Notes: generated from the sequence alone by a model not told the origin. A DNA stretch of 35,353 bases from Alphaproteobacteria bacterium MarineAlpha9_Bin6 (GCA_002937585.1 PTKE01000016.1:1-35353), one strand, 5' to 3'; counted from the first letter of the stretch, positions 16,726 to 26,008 are shown. Program-made: numbers and translations.

Positions 16726-19434
16726 CTACTCACCGATTTGTTTTAGCTTGTAAAGAATTTCTAACGCCTCCCGCGGGCTAAGCGAATCGGGCTCGATTGC
16801 CTTAATTTGTGCAACTAAGGAGTCGATTTCTGGTAGTTCGACGGCTGAAAAAGAAGTGGAGAACAACGGCAGGTCTTCCGTTAAACGTGCGGCCTCCGAC
16901 CCGCGCTCATCACTTTCCAGGACGGCAAGCACCTCCTTAGCTCGTGCCAAGACAGAAGCCGGCAAGCCCGCCAGACGGGCGACTTGTATTCCGTACGAAC
17001 GATCGGCTGCTCCAGGCCCGACCTCATAAAGAAATACCACCTCATCTCGCCATTCACGGATACGCATGTGATGACAACTTAAGGACTCAAGTTTCGGTGC
17101 TAGCGCGGTCAGTTCATGAAAATGTGTCGCAAAAAGAGCGCGACAGCAGTTATGAGTATGCAGATATTCGACTGTCGCCCACGCTATTGACAAGCCATCA
17201 TAGGTTGCAGTGCCACGGCCGATCTCGTCGAGCACAACTAATGCCCTAGGGCCCGCTTGATTGAGAATAGCAGCAGTTTCAACCATTTCGACCATGAACG
17301 TCGAACGGCCACGTGCCAGGTTGTCGGCTGCCCCGACACGACTGAATAAGCGATCGACGATCCCTATATGGGCCGCTCGTGCGGGCACGAATGAGCCCAT
17401 CTGACCAAGCAGCGCGATTAACGCATTTTGCCGAAGGAAAGTGCTTTTACCCGCCATGTTAGGCCCAGTCAGCAACCACAGACGTTGCTCATCAGAAAGA
17501 TCGCAATCGTTTGCAATAAAAGATTGAGCCTCCGTCCGCATATCTCCAACCGCCTCAACCACTGGATGCCGGCCATCGCTTACACGAAACGTATAACTAT
17601 CATCAACAATAGGTCGGACATATCCGCGTGCTGCAGCCAATTCCGCGAGACCCGCAGCAACATCAATTTGAGCTAACGTTTCGGCGGTTAGGGCGAGTGC
17701 TTCATCCTGTCCACACACTTCATCGACCAACTTGCCGAATAGCTCGAGTTCCAGCGCCAAGGCGCGCTCACCAGCTCGCGAAATTTTATCCTCTAGATCC
17801 CCTAATTCCACCGTAGTGAAACGTACTGAACTCGCCAACGTCTGCCGGTGAATGAAGGGACCTGTCATCTTATTTGCATGAGCAGGCGTCACCTCGACAA
17901 AATAACCAAGGACATTGTTGTGCTTAAGTTTGAGGACGCCAATTCCCGTTTCTTCCCTGTATCGTTTTTCAAGATCACGAATTAGTCGCCGACTCTCGTC
18001 GCGCGCCATTATCTGCTCGTCAAGATCCGTCGCATAGCCAGATGCTATAAAACCGCCATCACGAGCAAGCAAAGGCAAATCCTTGCCGAGGGATTGTGTT
18101 AGCCGTTCTATAAGTACATCATTATCGCCGAAGCCCGCGCAAACGGAGCGCAGTTCATCGGGCAACCCGGACTTGCCACTAACGGCCAAAAGTTCCTTAA
18201 GCTCTCTAGCCCGCGTGATAGCATCTCGGATCGCGGCCAAATCCCTTGGGCCACCACGGTCAAGCGTAAGCCGGCTTAAAGCCCGTTCGATGTCCGGACA
18301 GGTACGAAGAGTCTGGCGGGTCTGTTCTCTAAAATCGCGTTCAGTTAAAAACCATTGCACCATATCCAAGCGTGCAGCGATCACCATCGGATCAGTAAGC
18401 GGTGCTGTCAAACGAGCCGCCAACAGCCGCGCACCGGCTCCCGTCAAAGTGCGGTCTATGACGCCGAGCAAACTCATTTCGCGCCCACCATCTAACGCGG
18501 CAGTTATTTCAAGATTTCTTCGTGTGGCCGCGTCAATTGCCATTACTGCAGTAGCCATCTGTTGGCGTGGTGGTAGTAACCGCGGCATACGACCCTTTTG
18601 GGTCAGTGCAACGTAATCAAGTAGACCGCCGCACGCCGCCCATTCGGCGCGCCCAAATGCTCCGAAGGCATCAAGGGAAGCCACCCGGAAGGTGCGTTTA
18701 AGGCGGCGTTCACCTGCAATGCTATCGAAACGCGTAGCCGGAAGCGGTGTCAATAAAGCTCTCCAATCCATCAACGATGTGCCAAGAAGGCTGTCCTCAA
18801 CTAACGAGTCTGGCACCAACAACTCGCCTGGGGAAATCTGAGAGAGTGTTGCCGCTAAATCACCCTGGGCCGGCACGGTCACCCAGAAAACCCCTGTAGA
18901 AATGTCTATCCACGCCAATGCAATTTCACCGCCGGCTCTAGCCACAGCCGCGAGATGATTGTTCGACCGCGCATCTAACAGCGTATCCTCAGTAAGCGTG
19001 CCAGGTGTAACCAACCGATCAACAGCTCTCTTGACCAGAGCTTTGCCACCTCTTCTACGTGCTTCTGCCGGGTCTTCGGTTTGTTCGCAAATTGCGACCC
19101 TAAAACCTTCTTTTATTAGTCTCTGGAGATAGGCCTGATGGCTGTGAACTGGAACTCCACACATGGGCACGTCCGCCCCATCATGCTTCCCGCGTTTAGT
19201 TAATGCGATATTCAATACACCAGCTGCGGCAACAGCGTCGTCAAAGAACATTTCGTAGAAGTCACCCATGCGGAAAAAAAGCAAACTGTCTGGATGCGCA
19301 TTCTTGATTTCAAAATATTGCGCCATCATGGGCGTCGATCTCGCCTCAGACTTGCTCTCATCTGGGGAACGACTCCCTGCCATTCCAGCGTTTGGTTCGT
19401 CTCTCGTCATGGTTTTAACAATAGCATAAGGCAT
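16726..19434 (-). CDS. mutS: DNA mismatch repair protein MutS
   Basis: A 902-residue MutS. The N-terminal mismatch-recognition domain has LLFFRMGDFYEMFFDDAV with the Phe-x-Glu wedge. The ATPase domain carries Walker A GPNMAGKST (near residue 655), Walker B with VVLDEIGRGTATYDG, and the conserved FATHFHEL. I chose ATG 19434 because GGAG lies 5 nt upstream; a later ATG at 19410 has no ribosome-binding site and an earlier in-frame start at 19464 is possible. It recognises mismatches and recruits MutL. It is divergent from maeB with 86 bp between the chosen starts. Confidence 0.97.
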   Translation of the reverse strand: MPYAIVKTMTRDEPNAGMAGSRSPDESKSEARSTPMMAQYFEIKNAHPDSLLFFRMGDFYEMFFDDAVAAAGVLNIALTKRGKHDGADVPMCGVPVHSHQAYLQRLIKEGFRVAICEQTEDPAEARRRGGKALVKRAVDRLVTPGTLTEDTLLDARSNNHLAAVARAGGEIALAWIDISTGVFWVTVPAQGDLAATLSQISPGELLVPDSLVEDSLLGTSLMDWRALLTPLPATRFDSIAGERRLKRTFRVASLDAFGAFGRAEWAACGGLLDYVALTQKGRMPRLLPPRQQMATAVMAIDAATRRNLEITAALDGGREMSLLGVIDRTLTGAGARLLAARLTAPLTDPMVIAARLDMVQWFLTERDFREQTRQTLRTCPDIERALSRLTLDRGGPRDLAAIRDAITRARELKELLAVSGKSGLPDELRSVCAGFGDNDVLIERLTQSLGKDLPLLARDGGFIASGYATDLDEQIMARDESRRLIRDLEKRYREETGIGVLKLKHNNVLGYFVEVTPAHANKMTGPFIHRQTLASSVRFTTVELGDLEDKISRAGERALALELELFGKLVDEVCGQDEALALTAETLAQIDVAAGLAELAAARGYVRPIVDDSYTFRVSDGRHPVVEAVGDMRTEAQSFIANDCDLSDEQRLWLLTGPNMAGKSTFLRQNALIALLGQMGSFVPARAAHIGIVDRLFSRVGAADNLARGRSTFMVEMVETAAILNQAGPRALVVLDEIGRGTATYDGLSIAWATVEYLHTHNCCRALFATHFHELTALAPKLESLSCHHMRIREWRDEVVFLYEVGPGAADRSYGIQVARLAGLPASVLARAKEVLAVLESDERGSEAARLTEDLPLFSTSFSAVELPEIDSLVAQIKAIEPDSLSPREALEILYKLKQIGE

Positions 19435-19520
19435 TGTTCTCCGGACCGCTTTACGGTTGCCCAAAGCAGCTCTACAGTCATCAAGATAAGGCGCTGCACC
19501 TCTACCTTCGAGGCAAAACT

Positions 19521-21848
19521 ATGCCATCATCCAACACGACATCAAAGGCAATGCGCGACGAAGCGCTTGCTTTTCACGCCAATGGAAAACCAGGAAAGTT
19601 GGAGGTGCGCGCAACCAAACCTCTAACCACAGCGCGAGAGCTATCGCTCGCATATTCTCCTGGTGTGGCAGAACCGTGTCTGGAAATCGAAAAAAGTCCC
19701 GAACGGGCCTACGACTACACCTCCAAGGGTAATATGGTAGCTGTAATTTCCAACGGCACTTCCGTGCTTGGACTTGGCAACCTCGGAGCCCTAGCCTCTA
19801 AACCGGTAATGGAGGGCAAGGCCGTATTATTCAAACGTTTCGCCGACATAGACAGTATCGATCTGGAAATCGACACTGAGGATGTTGACGAGTTTGTCAA
19901 TTGCGTCCGCTTTTTGGGGAAAACTTGGGGCGGTATTAACCTAGAGGATATTCGCGCACCGGAATGTTTCATCATTGAACAGCGTCTCCGGGAGGCAATG
20001 GACATTCCAGTATTCCATGATGACCAACACGGCACAGCAATCATCGCAGCGGCTGGATTTATCAACGCTCTACATCTGACGACCCGAAACATCAAAGACA
20101 CGCAGGTAGTGATTAATGGTGCGGGTGCAGCTGGCATAGCCTGTGCTGAATTGCTTAAGGGCATGGGCGTGCCGTCAGACAAAGTGATCCTTTGCGACAC
20201 TCACGGCGTGATCTACACGGGTCGCGAAATCGGCATGAACCAGTGGAAATCGGCGCACGCAAACAACACCAAATCCCGTACTTTGCCCGAGGCCGTTGCT
20301 GGAGCAGACGTTTTTTTTGGACTATCAAAAAAGGGGGCTATGACACCCGACATGGTCAGGGGTATGGCGTCACAACCAATTATTTTTGCGATGGCTAACC
20401 CTGATCCTGAGATTTCTCCCGAAGACGTAGCCGCAATTCGTGGCGATGCAATCATGGCTACTGGTCGCTCTGACTATCCAAACCAAGTCAACAACGTCCT
20501 CGGCTTTCCATACATCTTCCGGGGCGCCTTGGACGTTCGTGCATCAACAATTAACGACGCTATGAAGATCGCTGCAGCCGAGGCAATCGCCACCCTCGCG
20601 CGGGAAGATGTGCCTGACGAAGTAGCTGCCGCCTACTCCTCAGACCGACTCCGATACGGCCCCGAGTATATCATTCCCGCACCTTTCGACCCTCGCCTGA
20701 TAACCTCTGTTCCAATTGCAGTGGCGAAAGCGGCCATTGCCAGCGGCGTAGCCCAGAAGCCGTTCGACGATGAACCCACCTACCGCCGCCAACTGGGTGT
20801 TCGGCTTGATCCAACCGCTAGCAGCGTCCAATTGATTCAGGACGACGTGCGCGCTCATCCCGTACGTATGGTATTCGCCGAAGGTGAGGAGGAACGGGTA
20901 ATTCGTGCAGCGGTGCAATGGCGTGTTCTCGGGTTGGGGACCGCTATTCTCATTGGCCGCGAGCGTCAAATTCTCGAGACCATGTCCAGAATGGGACTAA
21001 GCGGGCCAGAGGACCTAGAAATCCATAATGCGGGTCTAAGCAAACAAAACAAAGTCTACACAGATTTTCTCTACCAACGACAACAGCGTAACGGCTTTCT
21101 TTATCGGGACTGCCAACGACTGGTTAACCAAGACCGCAATATCTTTGCGGCTTGCATGGTTGCAATGGACCACGCCGATGCAATGGTTACCGGTTTGACC
21201 CGCAGCTATTACGTTGCTTTGAAGGAAATCCAACGGGTGCTGGATCCACGTCCTAACGAACGTATGTTTGGTCTTTCAATGGTCATCGCCGGAAACCGCA
21301 CCGTATTTATCGCTGATACCACCGTGCATGAACTGCCAACCCCCGAGGAACTTGCCGACATTGCCTGTCAAACGGCCGCCAAAGCCCGCTCGATGGGCCA
21401 CGAACCGAGGGTCGCACTGCTGTCGAATTCGAATTTTGGCAATCCGCGTTGGGAACAAGCAGACCGCATTCGGGATGCTATCCATGAGCTTGATTCACGC
21501 CAGGTCGATTTTGAGTATGACGGCGAAATTGCGGCCGATGTTGCGTTGGACCCAGAACTACTGAAACTCTATCCGTTCTGCCGGTTATCGGCACCAGCAA
21601 ACGTACTCATTATGCCTGCACTTCATAGTGCAAACATATCGGCAAAGTTACTCAAAGAAATCGGTCGGAGCACGGTGATAGGGCCTCTTCTAATGGGTTT
21701 GAGCAAGCCGGCCCAGATCGTGCCTATGGGTTCCACCGTCTCGGCAATTATAAATCAGGCCGCATTCGCAGCCCACGAAGCGATCCGTCATCGGGCAGCG
21801 CCAAGACTTCGGGGCTCAGAGAAAGGTTCCCGCCGCAGGAGCGCATGA
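19521..21848 (+). CDS. maeB: NADP-dependent malic enzyme with C-terminal phosphotransacetylase-like domain
   Basis: A 775-residue fusion. The malic enzyme half (about 1-430) has LAYSPGVAEPC, catalytic and metal-site region FHDDQHGTAI, and Rossmann loop VINGAGAAGIACAELL. The second half (about 440-760) is phosphate acetyltransferase-like, starting near VRMVFAEGEEERVIRAAVQW and including NVLIMPALHSANISAKLL. In MaeB proteins this domain is usually regulatory, responding to acetyl-CoA, rather than catalytic. The enzyme makes pyruvate, CO2 and NADPH from malate. The start ATG 19521 has GAGG 8 nt upstream; the frame is open further up, toward mutS, but without conservation. A hairpin follows the stop. 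Confidence 0.96.
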   Translation: MPSSNTTSKAMRDEALAFHANGKPGKLEVRATKPLTTARELSLAYSPGVAEPCLEIEKSPERAYDYTSKGNMVAVISNGTSVLGLGNLGALASKPVMEGKAVLFKRFADIDSIDLEIDTEDVDEFVNCVRFLGKTWGGINLEDIRAPECFIIEQRLREAMDIPVFHDDQHGTAIIAAAGFINALHLTTRNIKDTQVVINGAGAAGIACAELLKGMGVPSDKVILCDTHGVIYTGREIGMNQWKSAHANNTKSRTLPEAVAGADVFFGLSKKGAMTPDMVRGMASQPIIFAMANPDPEISPEDVAAIRGDAIMATGRSDYPNQVNNVLGFPYIFRGALDVRASTINDAMKIAAAEAIATLAREDVPDEVAAAYSSDRLRYGPEYIIPAPFDPRLITSVPIAVAKAAIASGVAQKPFDDEPTYRRQLGVRLDPTASSVQLIQDDVRAHPVRMVFAEGEEERVIRAAVQWRVLGLGTAILIGRERQILETMSRMGLSGPEDLEIHNAGLSKQNKVYTDFLYQRQQRNGFLYRDCQRLVNQDRNIFAACMVAMDHADAMVTGLTRSYYVALKEIQRVLDPRPNERMFGLSMVIAGNRTVFIADTTVHELPTPEELADIACQTAAKARSMGHEPRVALLSNSNFGNPRWEQADRIRDAIHELDSRQVDFEYDGEIAADVALDPELLKLYPFCRLSAPANVLIMPALHSANISAKLLKEIGRSTVIGPLLMGLSKPAQIVPMGSTVSAIINQAAFAAHEAIRHRAAPRLRGSEKGSRRRSA

Positions 21849-21859
21849 CATTTTGCGAT

Positions 21860-21887
21860 GTGCGTCCATGAGAACCTCTCAACGCAC
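21860..21887 (+). terminator. hairpin downstream of maeB, possible terminator
   Basis: The stem GTGCGT pairs with ACGCAC, and inside it TGAGA pairs with TCTCA around an ACC loop, with a 3-nt bulge. It starts 12 bp after the maeB stop. The following CTAACGTCTTTG has only a short T stretch, so it is a plausible but not classical intrinsic terminator. Confidence 0.45.
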
Positions 21888-21995
21888 CTAACGTCTTTGA
21901 TGTCAGGGCACTAAGCCCATTGAAATCCCCTTAAATGGAATGAAAAAATGATCACAACAATTACTGACTTTTTCGCGCTATGGAGGCAATAGGCT

Positions 21996-22433
21996 ATGTC
22001 GAAAACTGCCACCCAGAGGGGCCTCACAGCAATTGCCGCCATTGTCTTTTTATTTTTAGCGATACCTGCCTCCGCCGAAACCGATCTGGAAAACCGAATC
22101 CAAATGCTCGAACAAGAGCTGAAACTGATCAGGGAGCAGCTACAGAGCGGGGTAAAATCGGCCCAGGAATCGACGACTGCACCGAAAAAAAAAGGATTTA
22201 GCACACTGCCTGGTTGGTCAGCAGGTTATAGATACAACTTTGATGCAGATGATAACTCAGCAACTAGATTAAGATTATTTCTAAAAAGAAAATCACTAGC
22301 CGGGAGTATAGTCAAATTGGCATGGGAAAGACAAACAGGTACTATTCCTAACTTTTTCAAAACTGGCACGATTGATGGGAACTCCCTTAATAAGTTTGGC
22401 ACTTTCTATATAGAACAAGAGTATAAATTCTAA
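21996..22433 (+). CDS. small secreted protein: signal peptide, coiled coil and C-terminal beta segment; possible mini outer-membrane protein
   Basis: A 145-residue protein I do not recognise. It has a clear signal peptide (hydrophobic AIAAIVFLFLAIPASA, cleavage after ASA at about residue 27), then a heptad-like stretch (LENRIQMLEQELKLIREQL, about 31-49), a Ser/Thr/Lys linker, and about 75 residues with alternating beta-strand patterns ending in YIEQEYKF. A terminal Phe after alternating aromatic residues is typical of outer-membrane barrels. GGAGG lies about 10 nt upstream of ATG 21996. Base composition changes inside the gene: the 5' part resembles its neighbours, while the 3' part from about 22200 is AT-rich. 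It may be a real small outer-membrane protein, or the start of a longer porin joined to foreign sequence. Confidence 0.6.
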   Translation: MSKTATQRGLTAIAAIVFLFLAIPASAETDLENRIQMLEQELKLIREQLQSGVKSAQESTTAPKKKGFSTLPGWSAGYRYNFDADDNSATRLRLFLKRKSLAGSIVKLAWERQTGTIPNFFKTGTIDGNSLNKFGTFYIEQEYKF

Positions 22434-22806
22434 TCGATAGTGTACTATGGGACGCAATATATTTTAATAAAGATTACCTATTAGTCCCATAATCAGAATA
22501 TGGATTAGGACTCTTTTCCCTCTCAAAAACACTCTTCTCTAGGTTCTCTTTAAGTTTTTTGAGTTTAAGATTCTGAATCGTATTCTCACGTTTAGTTTTT
22601 ATAGGTTTAATAGGCGAATCGTTTTTGAACATCAGGTGCCGTTGGCATAAGCGCCAACACATCTATATTCCGATATTATATCTGACCAGACGGCGTTAGA
22701 ATCGCCGCTTCTCTCGCATCCTCCTTGAGGCGGAAGAAGATCCCAACGCAGGTGTTGAGGACTAAAAAATACGCTTCGTTCTGGGGCTTCTCGAAGACAA
22801 AGTCAT
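22434..22806. other. AT-rich intergenic patch
   Basis: About 370 bp with no certain gene. The left two-thirds (to about 22680) is clearly AT-rich compared with the rest of the window. It includes an 8-bp inverted repeat, TATGGGAC (22446-22453) and GTCCCATA (22484-22491), and a minus-strand open frame from ATG 22632 to 22474 encoding a Lys-rich 52-residue peptide (ends SPNPYSDYGTNR) without a visible ribosome-binding site. I cannot identify that peptide. The right third returns to normal composition and leads into the methyltransferase gene. Confidence 0.55.
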
Positions 22807-23568
22807 ATGGTCGGATCTCCTCGTGACACGTCAGATCAACCCACACCAACTGCTTGCCAGATATGTGGTAAGAAAACCCCCGCAGCGTTTGCTTCAAAAA
22901 ATGGCTATCAATTATATCAATGCCGAGGCTGTCGCTTCGTTTATCTAGACCCAATGCCCAGCGCTGGCGAATTTTCTGCGCTGTATGACGATGCCTACCA
23001 AGGAGCGACTGCAGGCTACTTTGCTAAAACGGATAAGAAACTGCGCCGTTCACGTCGCCAGCTCGCTCGTATCCGTCGCAAGGTATCAGGAGGCCGGTTT
23101 CTTGATATCGGATGCAATGGTGGCTTTACAGTAGAAGCCGCCCGTGAATACGGTTTTGAGGCTTTTGGGATTGAACTTGATCCAGTGTCGCTCGCGTACG
23201 CCCAAAGCCATTTCCCCACCAATCACTACTTTCATGGCCGAATAGAGGACTACCCAAGCAAGAATCCCTTCGATGTGGTCTATTGCTCTGAAGTTATAGA
23301 ACACGTTGCCGATGCCAATGGATTTCTTTCTGCAACCGCCCGCCTGATGAGACCAGGCGCTTTGCTCTACTTAACTACCCCTGACATCAGCCATTGGCGG
23401 AGACCTCAGGATATTAACGAATGGGATGCCTTTTGCCCGCCCGCACACTGCCTGTATTTCAATCCACTAAATTTAACTACAATACTCGCTCGTCATGGCC
23501 TACGAGTTATCCGGCGACGCTGGGCATGGAAACCCGGCATCAAACTTTACGCATGCCGAACGGCTTGA
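22807..23568 (+). CDS. class I SAM-dependent methyltransferase with N-terminal zinc-ribbon-like Cys motif
   Basis: A 253-residue protein. Near the N-terminus, CQIC (17-20) and CRGC (39-42) form a CxxC...CxxC zinc-ribbon-like pair. The methyltransferase core starts with motif I FLDIGCNGGFTVEAA (near residue 98), followed by the acidic strand GFEAFGIELDP and the post-motif YCSEVIEHVADANGFL, typical of the Methyltransf_23 type. Such proteins often lie in polysaccharide or secondary-metabolite clusters, but the substrate here is unknown. The start ATG 22807 has no clear ribosome-binding site. The 3' end overlaps convergent ampG by 22 bp. It follows the AT-rich patch and may be an acquired gene. 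Confidence 0.85.
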   Translation: MVGSPRDTSDQPTPTACQICGKKTPAAFASKNGYQLYQCRGCRFVYLDPMPSAGEFSALYDDAYQGATAGYFAKTDKKLRRSRRQLARIRRKVSGGRFLDIGCNGGFTVEAAREYGFEAFGIELDPVSLAYAQSHFPTNHYFHGRIEDYPSKNPFDVVYCSEVIEHVADANGFLSATARLMRPGALLYLTTPDISHWRRPQDINEWDAFCPPAHCLYFNPLNLTTILARHGLRVIRRRWAWKPGIKLYACRTA

Positions 23569-24842
23569 TTCCGTTCCGCTCGCATCAAAACCAGTACCAA
23601 TACAATGGCAGGCACGCCCGCCAAGGCAGCGTAAATGAAAAACTCAACATACCCAATCGAGTCAACAGCTAGGCCAGTAAACCCACCAAGAAATTTCCCT
23701 GGAAGCGTCATTAGAGACGTGAATAACGCATATTGGGTGGCCGTGTAGGCAGTGTTAGTTAGGCTCGACAGATAAGCGATAAACACTGTGCCAGCAAGAC
23801 CCGCGCTAAGATTGTCAGCGGTGATCGTAACCGTCAGCATAACGAGATCTGGCCCGACCAAAGCAAGAGCAGAGAACAAAAGATTGGTTGATGCCAACAA
23901 CACCGCTCCAGCCAATAAAGGCCACATGATCCCGTATCGCACCACCAATGCGCCTCCGACAAATGCGCCTATGATAGTTGCAAAGGTGCCGTAAACCTTA
24001 ATGATCAGACCAATTTCTGTAAGGGAAAAACCGAGGTCAATGTAAAACGGGTTTGCCATCACACCCATCAAAAGATCACTAATTCGGAAAAGCCCTACAA
24101 ACAAAAGGATTACTAGAGCAAGCCGTCCATTTCGGGAGAAAAAGTCAACGAATGGATTGACAACAGCAGCTACAAACCAACTCTTCCCCCCATCTAAACG
24201 CTGGCTCAGATCAGTAGAAATTGCAGGTTCGTGAATCATGAGAACGGTGCCGATACCCACAAGCGTTAGACTGGCAAGCACCATGTATGCAAATGCCCAG
24301 CTGGTCGCGTCAGCCAACACCAATGCGCCGCCGCCTGCGACCAGAAGCGCGATCCGATAGCCGAGCTGATAGGTAGCTGCCATCGCCCCCTGAAGCTCTC
24401 GTGCTACCGCTTCAATCCGGTAAGCATCTATTGAAATGTCTTGGGTCGCAGACGAAAAAGCGACTAGTAGCGCAAACAGGGCTAGCACGCGAAGATCTCC
24501 AGTGGGATTCATATGGGCCATTCCCAGTAAACCCAACGCGATACCTACCATCGCAACTAACATCCAGCTTCGCCTCCGGCCAAGGACGCGTGTTATTATG
24601 GGCAAAGGGACACGATCAACTATTGGCGCCCAGAACACCTTGATCGAATAGGTAATACCAACCCAGCTGAAAAATCCGATTGCAGCGCGACTTACTTCCT
24701 CCGCTCGCAACCACGCAGAAAGTGTAGAAAACACCAACAGGAAGGGCAAACCTGCAGAAAACCCCAGAAACATCATGGCTATAACTCGGCGATGTTTATA
24801 AGCGCCAACCGCCGCGCGCCAATTGCTACCCGAATGTGTCAC
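23547..24842 (-). CDS. ampG: AmpG-family muropeptide permease (MFS)
   Basis: About 431 residues with 12 predicted transmembrane helices of the major facilitator superfamily. The opening MMFLGFSAGLPFLLVFSTLS and the motifs KVFWAPIVDRVPLP, GRRRSWMLVAMVG and FSSATQDISIDAYRIE are characteristic of AmpG. The protein imports GlcNAc-anhydroMurNAc-peptides for cell-wall recycling. I prefer GTG 24842, which has AGAGGGA just upstream, over ATG 24863, which has none. Its end overlaps the methyltransferase gene tail to tail. No ampC or ampR is seen in the window, so a role in beta-lactamase induction is not implied. Confidence 0.92.
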   Translation of the reverse strand: MTHSGSNWRAAVGAYKHRRVIAMMFLGFSAGLPFLLVFSTLSAWLRAEEVSRAAIGFFSWVGITYSIKVFWAPIVDRVPLPIITRVLGRRRSWMLVAMVGIALGLLGMAHMNPTGDLRVLALFALLVAFSSATQDISIDAYRIEAVARELQGAMAATYQLGYRIALLVAGGGALVLADATSWAFAYMVLASLTLVGIGTVLMIHEPAISTDLSQRLDGGKSWFVAAVVNPFVDFFSRNGRLALVILLFVGLFRISDLLMGVMANPFYIDLGFSLTEIGLIIKVYGTFATIIGAFVGGALVVRYGIMWPLLAGAVLLASTNLLFSALALVGPDLVMLTVTITADNLSAGLAGTVFIAYLSSLTNTAYTATQYALFTSLMTLPGKFLGGFTGLAVDSIGYVEFFIYAALAGVPAIVLVLVLMRAERNQAVRHA

Positions 24843-24892
24843 TGTTCCCTCTGCTGTGCACATTTTTGTACATCTGAGGCAAGTATGTCAGA

Positions 24893-25876
24893 TTAAGAAA
24901 CCACCAAATCAATAAGTGGGGTGTTGGGTCGGGCGCCGTAGTGGCTAATTACTTCCGCAGCGGCTTTGGAGCCATAGGCCCCACATATTGCAAGATCGTG
25001 GCCCGCTGTATAGCCGAACAGGAAGCCGGCAGCATACAAATCTCCCGCACCAGTCGTATCGACCAATCGATCAACAGGAGCCGGGTCGACCACGTGAACC
25101 TGACTTCCACTAAGAACTATCGAGCCACGCGCACCAAGGGTTAATGCGGCGACCTTGCAGTGGCCGCGTACTTGCCGGACCGCATCTTCGAGATCCTTTG
25201 CCTCATAAAGAGATATGATCTCCTTTTCGTTCGCGAACAAAATGTCGACACTTTCCGCAACAAGTTGGACAAATTCCGTACGGTACCGATCAACACAGAA
25301 AGGATCAGAGAGTGTGAGTGCCACCAACCGTTGGGCGCCGTGAGCTATTTGCATCGCTTTGCGGAAAGCTGACTTAGCGCTCGGCGGATCCCATAAATAA
25401 CCCTCCAGGTAGGTCACCTGAGCTGCTCGAATCAAATCCACGTCCACATCCTTAGTTTCGAGACCAACGCAAGCTCCCAAATAAGTATTCATGGTCCGTT
25501 CCGCGTCGTCGGTGACCAAAACCAAACAGCGCGCGGTACCAGCGCCGCTGGTCGCCGGCGGGGTGTCAAACCGTACGCCTAAGGATCGAATGTCACGTCG
25601 GAATATTGCACCGAGTTCGTCGTTACGCACTTTCCCGATAAACGCGCCTCGCCCGCCCATCGACGCCAGACCGGCAATGGTATTTGCCGCCGAACCCCCG
25701 GACATTTCCGTCTCTGCAACCACCTGGTCATAAAGCGCCTCAGCCTGGTCAGCGCCAATAAGTGTCATGACACCCTTTTCGATTTCGTTAACAACCAAAA
25801 ATTCGTCTTTCGTTTGCACAATTACATCTACGATGGCGTTGCCGAGCGCCACAACACCAAACTCAGCTTTGGACAC
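24893..25876 (-). CDS. adenosine kinase (PfkB family)
   Basis: A 327-residue ribokinase-fold sugar kinase. The N-terminal motif is ALGNAIVDVIVQ, the PfkB signature 1 region contains MSGGSAANTIAGLASMGGRG, and the C-terminal anion-hole motif is VDTTGAGDLYAAGFLFG with the catalytic Asp. In Alphaproteobacteria this subgroup is annotated as adenosine kinase, phosphorylating adenosine to AMP in purine salvage; a different nucleoside or sugar cannot be excluded from sequence. The start is GTG 25876, supported by AAGGA about 9 nt upstream. It is about 50 bp upstream of ampG on the same strand. Confidence 0.9.
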   Translation of the reverse strand: MSKAEFGVVALGNAIVDVIVQTKDEFLVVNEIEKGVMTLIGADQAEALYDQVVAETEMSGGSAANTIAGLASMGGRGAFIGKVRNDELGAIFRRDIRSLGVRFDTPPATSGAGTARCLVLVTDDAERTMNTYLGACVGLETKDVDVDLIRAAQVTYLEGYLWDPPSAKSAFRKAMQIAHGAQRLVALTLSDPFCVDRYRTEFVQLVAESVDILFANEKEIISLYEAKDLEDAVRQVRGHCKVAALTLGARGSIVLSGSQVHVVDPAPVDRLVDTTGAGDLYAAGFLFGYTAGHDLAICGAYGSKAAAEVISHYGARPNTPLIDLVVS

Positions 25877-26008
25877 AGCTTTGTTCCTTTTGGTTAGAGA
25901 GGGTTTCGATCACTCACGATTAGCCCCCGGGAGCTATGGGTGCCCAGTGAGCGCGGGGAAGTATACCTGTGTACTATCCATGGACAACACGGTGTCACGA
26001 CAATTCAA

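Noticed and set aside
18083-18616. Plus-strand open frame of 177 codons
   Set aside because: Antisense to the core of mutS; Ser/Arg-rich composition typical of a shadow frame and no family resemblance.
19521-21848. The malic enzyme-phosphotransacetylase fusion as a novel fusion
   Set aside because: This domain arrangement is the normal form of MaeB in proteobacteria.
22676-22954. Minus-strand frame of 92 codons whose second half (YDFVFEKPQNEAYFLVLNTC and on) looks protein-like
   Set aside because: Its first half lies antisense to the clear methyltransferase gene, it has no visible ribosome-binding site and I recognise no family; kept only as a note.
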